A stretch of 64,000 bases of DNA from assembly GCF_949987515.2 (NCBI RefSeq), contig NC_082698.1, forward strand, positions 33,384,070 through 33,448,069, in the 5' to 3' direction. The stretch is from Delphinus delphis. Lineage: Eukaryota > Chordata > Mammalia > Artiodactyla > Delphinidae. Positions within the stretch are counted from its first letter, which is position 1. The number at the start of each line of letters is the position of its first letter. Below, in pieces: positions 21,426 to 32,995 of the stretch. Under the pieces are notes generated by a model that saw only the letters and a program-made list of their open reading frames with translations, was not told where the DNA came from and made no database searches. A program made the translations under genes and the position numbers.

Positions 21426-22510
21426 ATAATAATCTTACTGCAATGTTTTGTGAGAGAAGGCGAGCTCGGGGTCTTTCTGCTCTGCCATCTAAAATTGCAT
21501 CTTACTGCAATTTCTTGTAATGCTTTGGTGTCAGCAGGAAATGCTCTGACTTCTAATACAGAAAGGCCACAGAACACATACTCTAGGGGCCCATTCAACC
21601 TTCAGACACAGAGCCACACCCACCTGGGCAGACATTCAAACTTACACTATTAGGCTCAATGCCCTTAATTCCCCTTAGGTCTACAAAGACTCCTTCAAAA
21701 TCGCTTCTCCACTCCTGTTTACTCTCCACTCAGCCAGGCACTGGGATGGACCACCTCCACTTTTCAGCCCCTACCACTTCCACAACACACTCAGCTCACG
21801 CCCTCAGACACACAACCATACCCCCAAGGCTGCAGCCATGCACACAGTCCAATGTACAAGCAAAGCCAAACGTGCAAGGACCCTCAGACCAGACGATCAA
21901 TGCCCTCATCCCTCTCTGTATTTACGTTTAGAGTTACCTCCTCTTCCCACCTGGAATCACACTGACAGTCTCTGCTTTGGTCAAATTCACACCTGAATGC
22001 AGTGGTCAGGGTTAGACTGGCTGGTAGGGGTCACATCCCTGTCACCAGCTCCAGCGTGTCAGAGTGTCAGCATGTCACACAGAGCTAGGGGATATGTGAA
22101 AGGGGTCTTTGCCTTCCAAAAACAATGGGGTCTTTGCCTTCCAAAAACAATGCCTTTGTCAAGGAAAGCAGAGGAGATACTCAGCCCAAAGCAACAGGAT
22201 GGCTTCTCTGACCTGAACCTGCTTCCTACATGGTCCCAAGGAGAGAACATTCCTTACAGGATCAGGCATCTAACCCCAGGAAGGAACCTTAGATGTCTGA
22301 GTTCCGGAATGAGGCAGACATCTTGGGTGGGGGGATGGCAGGGGGGAATCTGTCCCTCTGAGTGATCTCTACAGATACTTCCCAGTCCAGTTATGCTCCT
22401 CAGACAAGGGCAAAAATAATAGCAAATACCATTTGAAACACCTTATGATACTATTGTCATGTTATTATCATTGTGTACTTTCAATCCCTCATCTCACTTT
22501 ATGCAATCTG
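21426..22510. other. No gene or repeat recognised; holds a 25-bp tandem duplication
   Basis: Apart from the exact duplication at 22102-22151, nothing is assignable. 22322-22346 carries runs of three, six and six G. Chance frames only. Confidence 0.5.
22102..22151. repeat. Perfect 2 x 25-bp tandem duplication
   Basis: The 25-bp unit starting GGGGTCTTTGCC occurs twice back to back (22102-22126, 22127-22151) with no mismatch. Confidence 0.95.
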
Positions 22511-22690
22511 GCCTCTTTGTAATGTCCCAGCTTCCGTGTAACCGTGGCCAGGAGAAAAGAGGTCCGGGTTCTTGGGAAGGCCATTGAAGCTCCTTGTGTG
22601 TCAGATTCCTCACCTCGAAAATGCGAGAATGCTCCAGATGATGCCCGAGGCTCCTCCCAGTGTTAACGTTCTACACCTTCTACACATCTA
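22511..22690 (+). repeat. Possible MIR fragment
   Basis: 'gtgtcagattcctcacctcg' followed by 'aaaatgcgagaatgctccag' resembles the MIR core 'TCAGTTTCCTCATCTGTAAA', but the match is weak. Confidence 0.4.
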
Positions 22691-22693
22691 CAG

Positions 22694-23196
22694 AGCAGCG
22701 CTGTCCAACAGAAACTCAATGCAAGCTATGTACACAATTTAAAACGTTCCAGTCACATTAAAAAAGTCAAAAAAGTAGGTAAATCATTTAGATAATATAT
22801 TTAGCCCAACATATCCAAAATATTAGCATCTCATCAAGGAATCAATGTTTAAAAAATTATAATGATTTATTTTACATTCTTCTCTCAAACTAAGTCTTCA
22901 AAAATCTGGTGTGCATTTTCTACTTACTGGCACATCTCCATTTGGATGCTAACTTTTCATCGGAAATACTGAATCTGTTTTTAGATTTCATAAGAATTTA
23001 TAGCTGTAAAAGGAAAAGGTATGATCCACATACCTGAGCTGCTCCAAACAAATTTTAAAAATTCTTCCAATAACTGAATCGAGCATCTGTTTTTCAATTA
23101 AAATTAAATAAAAGGTAAGGTCTCGGTCTTCAGTGGCACTAGGCACATCTCAGTGTCCCATAGCGGCATGCAGCTGGTAGCTACCGTATTGGACAT
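22694..23196. mobile_element. DNA transposon relic with terminal inverted repeats
   Basis: The left end agcgctgtccaacagaaac and the reverse complement of the right end (accgtattggacatctgg) share GCTGTCCAA/GATGTCCAA. The internal sequence is AT-rich with 'cccaacatatccaaaatatt' and 'agtcttcaaaaatctggtgt', typical of a common mammalian non-autonomous element. I cannot name the family with certainty. Confidence 0.6.
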
Positions 23197-23859
23197 CTGG
23201 ACAGAGGGGACTGGAGCGTGTAAGGGGGACTCCTAGGGGGCCATCCTCCCCTCTGTTCACACTTGCCCCCAGAGCACTGGACAAACTGCCAGTTGAGAGT
23301 GAGATGGGGAGTGAAAAGATTTAACAGCCAATGTCACCCCATCAACACCTGCCCCCACCGCCTCGCTGTCTGCGAGCCAAGAAGCCAGAGAAGGTGCCAA
23401 CCCCACCTTGCCCACAGAAGAGTCTCCAGCTCATTTCCACAGAGCTGCTGCCAACGTTTCCGCAGGCGGTGGCCACATTTCCAGCTCAGACGCAAAGGCA
23501 CGGGCGGGCGTCTGAGCTTCCTTTCCTTATTCAAAGGAATGCCTGTCAGGCAGCCGGCCAGGGCTACAGCCCAGACTCTACGTGTCATGCTGGGGATTTG
23601 GGCTTTATTAGCACAAGTCAGATGCAGGGTGATGGGAGGTGGGGAGACGAGCTACCAGAGGGACCGCAGGTGAAACACGAGCATCAGAAAGCAAGGTCAA
23701 GAGGACATGTCACTCCAGGCTCCGCATTCTAACACGGGCTCAGGGAGAGTCTCTGGGTTTCAGAAATACCACCCGGAACCTCATCCCTGAGTGAGGGGAC
23801 GCTTTGAAAGACACCTCCAGGACTTTTATGCTTCCCTGAGCAGCGGAGAGAAGTTAAAA
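23197..23859. other. No gene or repeat recognised
   Basis: GC-rich from 23330 to 23530 with a short CpG cluster near 23455-23515 (gtttccgcaggcggtggcca). Overlapping frames of 84-136 codons show no recognisable domain. Confidence 0.45.
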
Positions 23860-24010
23860 CTAGCAGGGGCTTCACACATAGTGTTATTATCTTCATGGAA
23901 AAATTGAAACGCAAATAAGTAACTTGCTCAAGGTCATGTAGCGACAAAGCTGAAATTTAAACTCAAGTCTGTGTGAATCCAAAGCCTGTACTCTTTCTAC
24001 TAATAATACC
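23860..24010 (-). repeat. MIR fragment, antisense
   Basis: 'taacttgctcaaggtcatgt', 'agcgacaaagctgaaattta' and 'gtgaatccaaagcctgtact' are reverse-complement MIR motifs in order. Confidence 0.75.
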
Positions 24011-24235
24011 TAATGATAATAGATGATGTTTATAGCACAGTGCCACATGTGGTGTATGCTTTATAAAAGTGAACTCAGAGATACACCATTTCTGTAAAGT
24101 ATGATCTCATGCCCATTTCATAAATAAAGCTGAGTCTCAGAGAGGTTATGTAACTTGCCCAAGGTCTTGAAACTTGTAAGTGATAGAGGTTTGAACCTGA
24201 CTTCTAAGCTCGTGCACTTAGCTATGACATAAGGC
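24011..24235 (-). repeat. MIR, antisense
   Basis: 'gcctgtactc' flank, then 'gagtctcagagaggttatgt', 'aacttgcccaaggtcttgaa' and 'gaggtttgaacctgacttct'. A second antisense MIR directly beside the previous one. Confidence 0.8.
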
Positions 24236-24428
24236 CTCTTAATAAGTGAGAATCCTTACATAGCAGACACTGCCGATCCTGCCCACGTTCAACCCTGAGC
24301 TCACTACAGCCGGGATGGTTTCAGCCCATCGACAGCATCCCACCTCGAATACTTGCATCTCTCTTTCTCTGGCTCAAGGCTTTCTTGGGCACCTGGGGAG
24401 CTTCAGGGGAGCTCTGTACCTTCTGGGG

Positions 24429-24875
24429 TGTATCAGTTGGGGCTGCCCTAAGGAAGCACCACAACTGGGTGGCTTACAATAACAAAAATGAGTCTCTCAC
24501 AGCTCTGGAGGCAATAAAGTCCAAAATCCAGGTGTCAGCAAAGCCACGCTCCCTCTGGAGGCTCTAGGGGAGGATCCCTCCTTGCCCGCTCCTAGCTTCC
24601 TGTGGTGGTCAGCAATCGACGTACCTAGGTTTGTGGCAGCATCACTCCAACGTCTGCCCCAGTCTTCACGTGACCACCTTCCCTCTGTGTCTCTGTCTTT
24701 GCGTCTCTTCTCCTCTTCTTATAAGGACACCAGTCACGTTGGATTAAGGGTCCACCTACTGCAGTATGACCTCATCTTAACTAATTACACCTGCAACAAC
24801 CTTATTTCGAAATAAGGTCACATTCTGAAGTTCCACAAAGAACGTGAATTTTAGGGAGACACTTCAATCCAGTCC
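24429..24875 (-). mobile_element. MLT1-type MaLR solo LTR, antisense
   Basis: Reverse complement of an MLT1 LTR, the long terminal repeat of an ancient ERVL-MaLR retroelement. It starts TGTATCAGTTGGGGCTGCCC and contains 'tcttataaggacaccagtca', 'cctcatcttaactaattaca' and 'tttcgaaataaggtcacatt'. No internal region is attached. Confidence 0.82.
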
Positions 24876-25879
<1,004 letters not shown>

Positions 25880-25984
25880 GTATTGTTTCCCAAACTTATT
25901 TTGCCACAGAACCCTTCCTTCATGTAATATCTACTTAATATCCCACAGAACTGATATTCCACAGGATCCACTTTGGGAAACCCC
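25880..25984. mobile_element. Short TIR DNA transposon relic (MER81-like)
   Basis: The left end TTGTTTCCCAAACTTATTTTG and the right end CCACTTTGGGAAACCCC are inverted copies sharing TTTCCCAA. The internal 'gccacagaacccttccttca' fits a short hAT-type non-autonomous element. The family name is tentative. Confidence 0.65.
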
Positions 25985-26131
25985 AATCTATTTGACCAGT
26001 GTGTGTGCAAAAATGTCTGCTCCAGCCCACAAGCCTCCTACTGCAGAGTGTTCCAGGGCACAACTGTCCTCCTGGGTCCACATCTCATCCCACCCCAATC
26101 TCCAATCTCCCAACTTTCCAAATATGAGCTC

Positions 26132-26561
26132 TGTCATAGGTTACATTGTGTCCCCCAAAATTCACATGTTGAAGTCCTAACCCCCAGTACCTCAGAATGT
26201 GAACTTATTTGGAAATAGGGTCATTGCAGGTGGAAGTAGTTAAGATGAGGCCATTGGAATAGGGTGGGTCTCTAATCCAATATAACTGGTGACCTTATAA
26301 AAAGGGGAAATTTGGAGACAGGATGACACACAGGGAAAATGTCACATGAAGACTGGAGTAATGGTAACAAAAGCCAAGGAGCTACAGAAGCCAGGAGAGA
26401 GGCTTGGGACAGATCTTTCTTTAGCACCTTCAGAGGGACGGTGGCCTGCTGACACCTTGATTTCAGACTTCTAGCCTCCAGAATGTGAGACAATACATTT
26501 CTGTTATCTAAGCCACTCCATCTGTGGTGCACTGTTACGGCAGCCCCAGAAAACTAATACA
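26132..26561 (+). mobile_element. MLT1-type MaLR solo LTR
   Basis: TG...CA ends. Motifs in order: 'ttacattgtgtcccccaaaa', 'tgttgaagtcctaaccccca', 'atttggaaatagggtcattg', 'gaccttataaaaaggggaaa', 'gacaccttgatttcagactt' and 'cagccccagaaaactaatac'. Nearly full length for an MLT1 LTR, with no internal region. Confidence 0.88.
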
Positions 26562-27080
26562 TGGGGGTGAACTCTGCCTGTTCTCCCATTCAGTATCAAC
26601 CTGCAGTGTGTTCCTGACCCAACTCCCTCCGGATGGAAGGAGATAAAAGATAGCCCTGATGGCCATGTGGATAGACTCAGGACCCCTCTGCTGGCTGGGG
26701 TGTTCATGTCTTCCTCTTGATGTCCACTGTGTCTGTGACCTCTGACCCATCACATCCCAGGCCCTCATAATTAGTGGGAGTGGTACTCCTAGCTTCCCTC
26801 CCAGTCCTCTGGGTTTACTGCAGACCCCTGACGAAGCGGCTGTGAAAGTGGTGGCAATGTAGCCTGGCTGGGAAAGCATCTTTGAGAGGGATGCTGAAGT
26901 TCAGCCCCAGGGGCATAGATCCTGGACCCCTCAGAAATTCAGCCAAAGCTACTGGCCTTCCCCTACCCCTTAATCAGGCTGGACCCTCTGTGTTGTGGTT
27001 TGTTGCCATGGAGATGAGCAAGCTACAGCTGCCTGTTTCCAACACTGACAAAGCCACCGTGTTTGGAGGCATTAGACAGA
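26562..27080. other. No gene or repeat recognised
   Basis: Unassigned sequence between two repeat clusters; the frames on both strands overlap and show no domain. Confidence 0.45.
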
Positions 27081-27665
27081 CCAGGGTTCCCAATCTCTGC
27101 ACTACTGACATTTGAGGGGGATAATCTGTGTTTCAGGGACTGTCCTGTGCGTTGCAGGACATTCAGCAGCATCTCTGGCCTCTAACCACTAGATGCCAGG
27201 AGCCCTCCTTCCCAAGTTGTGACAACCAAAAATGTCTCCAGCTATCTTAGTCTGTTCGGGCTGATATAACAAAATACCACAAACTAGGTACCTTATACGC
27301 AACAGAAATTTATTCCTCACAGTTTTGGAGGCTGGGGAGTCCAAGATTAAGGTACCAGCATGGTTATGTTCTGATAAGGGCCCTCTTCCTGGCTTATAGC
27401 CAGCGCCTTGTCCCTGTGTCCTCACATGGTAGAAGGCACCAGAAAGCTCTCTGGGGCCTCTTTTATAAGGGCACTAATCCCATTCATGAGGGCTCTACCC
27501 TCAGGACTCAAGCACTTCCCAAAGGCCCTACCTTCCAATACCATCACATTGGGTACTGGGATTTCAACATATGAATTTAGGGGGAACACAAATACTCATA
27601 CCATAGCACCAGACATTGCCAAATGTCCCTTGGGGGGCAAAATCACCCACAACTGAGACCCACTG
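27081..27665 (-). mobile_element. MER20 hAT element, antisense, split by an LTR
   Basis: 27081-27241 ('gcactactgacatttgaggg', 'gttgcaggacattcagcagc', 'gtgacaaccaaaaatgtctc') and 27609-27665 ('cagacattgccaaatgtccc', 'cttggggggcaaaatcaccc', ending CTGAGACCCACTG) are the two parts of one reverse-orientation MER20. A MaLR LTR lies between them. Confidence 0.82.
27242..27608 (-). mobile_element. MaLR LTR (MLT1/MST type), antisense, inside MER20
   Basis: 'tcttagtctgttcgggctga', 'ataacaaaataccacaaact', 'cctcttttataagggcacta' and 'gggatttcaacatatgaatt' are reverse-complement MaLR LTR motifs. A probable target duplication tccag / accag flanks it. Solo LTR. Confidence 0.82.
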
Positions 27666-27779
27666 AGATAGACCAACTTCAATACCCTCTAATCTGAGGT
27701 CTTTATAATCTGAGGTCATCTTATTTTATTATTTCAATGATTTTAAGTTTTAAAAACCTATTACCATTGCCTGGTATCA

Positions 27780-27960
27780 GTTATATAAGAAAAACTTACA
27801 AAGAGAAAAAAAAAGACTAGAAAAAAATGCTAGTCATAGTCGTTTCTGTATGCTGGGTAGTATATTTGCAAGTGGATTGTCTATTTTTGTAGATTTTTCT
27901 TGTATTTTCTATATTGAGCATGTATTTGTTTTATATTTGAAAAATATCTATTTAATTGGT
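27780..27960 (+). repeat. Probable ancient L1M 3' fragment
   Basis: 'tttgtagatttttcttgtat' and 'tctatattgagcatgtattt' resemble the terminal 3'UTR of old L1M elements. AT-rich and decayed. Confidence 0.5.
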
Positions 27961-28394
27961 GACTTAGGCATTTTGTGTTAAATACAACAGTAAGACTCTA
28001 CTGCACACCTGATTTAAAAATCTAATTAAGCATAACCAGAGCAAGGTGATAAAGGAGAAAGAGCACAGTTTTTAATCCTGGCAACTCTACTCACTACTAG
28101 CCATGGGGATGCTGTTAACATCTGCCCTGCTAGGAGGAGTCAAGGCTGAATGTGGTAGTATTTGTAAAGTATCTAGGGAATAGTAGGGGTTTAATAAATG
28201 GCAGCTCAAACAATTATTAGGCTCCCTTTTTAGCTCAAGGTTCTAGGCCCCTCTTTATCCCCTGCCTGTGCTAGTGTGGAATCCTCGCCACAGTCACCAG
28301 AAAGCCCTTGCAAGGCCCAGTAGGATATCCCTTGGCAAGTGAGTCCTTCTTCCCAACCCCTCCAGACTCAGGAACCCTTAGGAAGAGACAATGG
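27961..28394. other. No gene or clear repeat recognised
   Basis: 28070-28215 ('gtaaagtatctagggaatag', 'ggtttaataaatggcagctc') may be a weak MIR tail; otherwise unassigned. Confidence 0.4.
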
Positions 28395-28690
28395 CAGTCA
28401 TCACTTATCATTATCATGCCGGGCACTGTGCCCCACACTTTTCACACTTGGTCTCTCTTCTTCTCAACCACCCTACAAGGCAGAAATAATGACCCTCTTC
28501 TCAGAGATGAGAATCTAGCTCAGAGAGGTTATGTTACTTTCGCAAGGCTACATAGCCGGTAAGCAACAAGTCAGCATCAAACAGTCCAACCTCTTCATTT
28601 TACAGGTGATAAAATTGAAGCTCAGCGAATGAAGAGACTTGGTGCTCAAGGTCACCCACAATGATGCAAACAAGAGCCAGACTCTTTGTG
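28395..28690 (-). repeat. MIR, antisense, possibly two adjacent copies
   Basis: First copy: 'gccgggcactgtgccccaca', 'gctcagagaggttatgttac' and 'ggctacatagccggtaagca'. A second similar block follows at 28590-28690 ('cattttacaggtgataaaat', 'gaagctcagcgaatgaagag'). Confidence 0.75.
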
Positions 28691-28796
28691 CCACTGTAAT
28701 AATGTTCAAGCACACACATGAGCTGCTCCAGTGGGAGGGGAGGAGAGGGAGATGTCGACATTTCACCAAACAATTACTGAAGTCAGGAGGCAAGGA

Positions 28797-29840
28797 TAAC
28801 ATGGTTTGAGGAGTAAGATCTGGAGCCAGAAAGGCTGAGTTCCAAGCCTGGCTCTATCTCTTACCAGCTATATTATCTTGAGCAAGTTACTTAAAGCCTC
28901 TGGGCTTCCATTTCTCATCCTAAAAGGAATATAACAATATATTTAAGAATAAATAAGTTAACAATGAGGTACCACCTCATACCAGTCAGAATGGCCACCA
29001 TCATAAACACTACAAATAACAAATGCTGGTGAGGGTGTGGAGAAAAGGGAACCCTCCTATACTGTTGGTGGGAATATAAGTTGGTGCAGCCACTATGGAA
29101 AACAGTATGGAGGTTCCTCAGAAAACTAAAAAATAGAATTACCATATGATCCACTCCTGGGCATATATTCAGACAAAACTATAATTCAAAATGATACATG
29201 CACCCCTATGTTCATAGCAGCACTATTCACAATAGCCAAGACATGGAAACAACCTAAATTGTCCACTGACAGATGAATGGATAAAGAAGATGTGATACAT
29301 ATATACAATGGACTACTACTCAGCCATAAAAAAGAACGAAATAATGCCATTTGCAGCAACATGGATAAAACTAGAAATTATCATACTAAGTGAATTAAGT
29401 CAGAAAGAGAAAGACAAATATTATATGATATCATTTATATGTGGAATCTAAAATATGACACAAATGAACCTATCTATTAGACTCACAGACATAGAGAATA
29501 GAATTGTCATTGCCGAGGGGGAGGGGGTTGGGGGGTGGAAGGATGGAGTGGGAGATTGGGGTTAGCAGATGTAAGCTATTATATATGGAATGGATAAAAA
29601 AACAAGGTCCTACTGTACAGCACAGAGAGCTGTATTCCGTACCCTATGATAATGGAAAAGAATATTTTAAAAAATGTATATATGTATAACTGAATTACTT
29701 TGCTGTACAGCAGAAATTAACACATTTTAAATCAACAATACTTTAATACTAATAAAAAAGAATAAATAAGTTAGTCCACATATGCATTTGGAATATATCC
29801 GCCACACAGTAAACACTCAGTAAACATTTAGGTGTTATCA
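28797..29840 (+). repeat. MIR split by an L1 insertion
   Basis: 28797-28960 carries the MIR head and core ('aagatctggagccagaaagg', 'tatcttgagcaagttactta', 'cctctgggcttccatttctc'). 29774-29840 carries its tail ('gccacacagtaaacactcag', 'taaacatttaggtgttatc'). The L1 copy at 28961-29757 separates them. Confidence 0.8.
28961..29757 (+). pseudogene. 5'-truncated L1 with perfect TSD (ORF2 end and 3'UTR)
   Basis: A dead L1 copy of about 800 bp. It starts inside the C-terminal part of ORF2 ('gaggtaccacctcataccag') and runs through 'tatacaatggactactactc' to the 3'UTR and an AATAAAAAAG tail. A perfect 16-bp TSD, aagaataaataagtta, lies at 28945-28960 and 29758-29773. The Cys-rich region near 29022-29085 has lost Cys/His positions, with Tyr codons in their place. 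The 3'UTR holds a G-rich block (29517-29538). It inserted into a MIR by target-primed reverse transcription. Confidence 0.92.
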
Positions 29841-30116
29841 AACTTTGCACAGTGAGCTAAGAAATTAGGGAGTGACTTAATTTTTTGCCACAAAGCATTT
29901 TATTTCTTGCCACAAAGCATTCTTCCCATTATTTAAAGTAAATCACCATCATTGTGAAAAACTTGGAAAAGACATAAAAGTATAAGGGGAAAATAACAAT
30001 CACCCAGAACGGTAGCTAATTAAAAACAACAACAACAAAATTTTTACTTTGGGAAATTTCTAATATAGTGAACCTCCATGTCCCATTACCCAGTTTCCTT
30101 AAACACCAACTCCTGG

Positions 30117-30425
30117 GACTTCCCTGGTGGCCCAGTGGTAAAGAATACGCCTTCCAGTGCAGGGGATACGGGTTCAGTCCCTGGCTGGGGAACTAAGATC
30201 TCACATGCTGCAGGGCAACTAAGCCAGCGCACCACAACTACAGAGCTCACGTGCCACAACTAGAGAGAGAAAACCCACATGCCACAACTAGAGAGAAGCC
30301 TGTACCACAGCGAAAGATCCCACATGCTTCAACGAAGATCCTGCATGCCGCAACTAAGACCCAAAGCAGCCAAAAAAAATTAAGAAAATAAATAAATAAA
30401 AATAAATAAATAGATATAAGAAGAT
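30117..30425 (+). mobile_element. CHR-type SINE, long form, older head
   Basis: Starts GGACTTCCCTGGTGGCCCAG ('gtaaagaatacgccttccag' follows) and has a long body with CCACAACTA units, ending in AAATAAATAAATA. An imperfect 12-bp TSD, accaactcctgg / actaactcctgg, lies at 30105-30116 and 30426-30437. Confidence 0.9.
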
Positions 30426-31202
30426 ACTAACTCCTGGCGATCTTATTTTATTTATAGCCTCATTGACTTTTCTTTCCTCCTGCCTCCAATCTCTTGGAGC
30501 AAATTCCAGACATCATATAATTTCACCTTTAACTATTTCAGAATGTATCTCTGAAATATATGAATTCTCTCTCTCTTTTTAAAAAAGTTACAATACTCTT
30601 CAGAAATTGGGTATAGAGGGAACATACCTCAATATAATAAAGACCATATATGACAAACCCACAGCTAACATCGTATTCAACACTGAAAAGCTGAAAGCAT
30701 TTCCTCTAAGATCAGGAACAAGACAAAGATGTCCACTCTCACCACTTTTATTCAATATAGCTTTGGAAGTCCTAGCCATGGCAATCAGAGAAGAAAAAGA
30801 AATAAAAGGAATCCAAAGTGGAAAAGAAGAAGTAAAACTGTCACTATTTGCACATGACATGATACTGTACATAGAAAATCCTAAAGATGCTACCAGAAAA
30901 CTACTAGAGCTCATCAATGAATTCGGTAAAGTTGCAGGATATAAAATTAATACACAGAAATCTGTTGCATTTCTATACACTAACAATGAAAGATCAGAAA
31001 GAGAAATTAAGGAAACAATCCTATTTACCATCACATCAAAAAGAATAAAATACCTAGGAATAAACCTACCTGAGGAAGCAAAAGCCCTGCTCTCCAAAAA
31101 CTATAAGATGCTGATGAAAGAAATTAAAGATGACACAAACAGATAGAAAGATATACCATGTTCCTGGATTGGAAGAATCAGTATTGTCAAAATGACTACA
31201 CT

Positions 31203-31491
31203 GGGGCTTCCCTGGTGGCACAGTGGTTAAGAATCCACCTACCAATGCAGGGGGCATGGGTTCGAGCCCTGGTCTGGGAAGATCCCACATGCCATGGAGC
31301 AACTAAGCCCGTGTGCCACAACTACTGAGACTGCACGCCTAGAGCCTATATTCTGCAACAAAAGAAGCCACCGCAGTGAGAAGCCTGCACACCACAACAA
31401 AGAGTAGCCCCTGCTTGCTGCAACTAGAGAAAGCCTGCGTGCAGCAATAAAGACCCAATGCAGCCAAAAATAATAAATTAAATAAATAAAT
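31203..31491 (+). mobile_element. CHR SINE, long form, inside L1 ORF2
   Basis: Starts GGGGCTTCCCTGGTGGCACA; long body through 'gtgagaagcctgcacaccac' and 'cagcaataaagacccaatgc' to an AAATAAATAAATAAA tail. An imperfect TSD of about 14 bp (aaaatgactacact / aaaagtgattctact) flanks it. Confidence 0.93.
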
Positions 31492-31510
31492 AAAAGTGAT
31501 TCTACTATCC

Positions 31511-31550
31511 AGTGTAATCTACAGATTCAATGTAATCCACAGATTCAATG
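31511..31550. repeat. Short tandem duplication within L1
   Basis: The segment 'cagattcaatgtaatc' occurs twice in succession (units of about 19 bp). This part of L1 ORF2 normally has one copy, so it is a local duplication. Confidence 0.75.
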
Positions 31551-32789
31551 TAATCCCTATCAAATTACCAATGGCATTTTTCACAGAACTAGAACAAAAA
31601 CCTTAAAATTTGTATGGAAACACAAAAGACCCCAAATAGCCAAAGCAATCTTGAGAAAGAAAAACAGAGCTGGAGTAATTAGGCTCCCTGACTTCAGACT
31701 ATACTATAAAGCTACAGTCATCAAAACAGTATGGTACTGGCACAAAGACAGACTTACAGATCAATGGAACTGGATAGAAAGCCCAGAAATAAACCCATGC
31801 ACTTATGGTCAATTAATCTATGACAAAGGAGACAAGAATATACAATGGAGAAAAGACAGTCTCTTCAATAGACGGTACTGGGAAAACTGGAGAGCCACAT
31901 GTAAAAGAATGAAATTACAACATCCTCTAACACCATACACAAAAATAAACTCAAAATGGATTAAAGATCTAAATGTAATACCAGATACTATAAAACTCTT
32001 AGAGGAAAATGTAGGCAGAACACACTTTGGCATAAATTGCAGCAATGTCTTTTCGGATCCACCTCCTACTGTAATGAAAATAAAAACAAAAATAAACAAA
32101 TGGGACCTAACTAAACTTGAAAGCTCTTGCAGAGCAAAGGAAACCATAAACAAACAAAAAAAGAGAACCCACAGAATGGGAGAAGATATATGCAGACAGT
32201 GCAATCAACAAGTGATTAGTCTCCAAAATGTACAAACAGCTCATGCAGCTCAATTTCAAAACAACAAACAAACCAATCAAAAAATGGGCAGAAGATCTAA
32301 ATAGACATTTCTCCAAAGAAGAAATACAAATGGCCATCAGGCACATGAAAAGATGCTCGACTTTGCTAATTATTAGAGAAATGCAAATCAAAACTACAAT
32401 GAGGTATCACCTCATACTGGTCAGAATGGCCATCCATCATCAAAAAGTCTACAAACAATAAATGCTGGAGAGGGTGTGGAGAAAAGGGAACCCTCCTGCA
32501 CTGTCGGTGGGAATGTAAATTGGTACAGCCACTATGGAGAACAGTATGGAGGTTCCTTAAAAAACTAAAAATAGAGCTACCATATGATCCAGCAATCCCA
32601 CTCCTGGGCATATATCTGGAGAAAACCATACTTTGAAAGGATACATACACCCCAATATTCATTGCAACACTATTTACAATAGCCAAGACATGGAAACAAC
32701 CTAAATGTCCATTGACAGATGAATGGGCAAAGAAGATGTGGTACATATATACAATGGAATATTAATCAGCCATAAAAAAGAATGAAATA

Positions 32790-32995
32790 TGGGCTTCCCT
32801 GGTGGCGCAGTGGTTGAGAGTCCGCCTGCCCATGCAGGGGACACGGGTTCGTGCCCCGGTCCGGGAAGATGCCACATGCCGCGGAGCAGCTGGGCCCGTG
32901 AGCCATGGCCGCTGAGCCTGCGCGTCCGGAGCCTGTGCTCCACAATGGGAGAGGCCACAGCAGTGAGAGGCCCGCGTAACACAAAAAAAAAAAAA
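32790..32995 (+). mobile_element. CHR SINE, short form, inside the L1, with perfect TSD
   Basis: Standard short form with an A tail. A perfect 16-bp TSD, aaaaaagaatgaaata, lies at 32774-32789 and 32996-33011. Inserted in the last part of the L1 ORF2 relic; the youngest layer of this nest. Confidence 0.96.

Noticed and set aside
30105..30437. CRISPR-like or tandem array from repeated CCACAACTA units
   Set aside because: The repeated units are internal to the long CHR SINE body and recur in every long copy; this is mammalian DNA.
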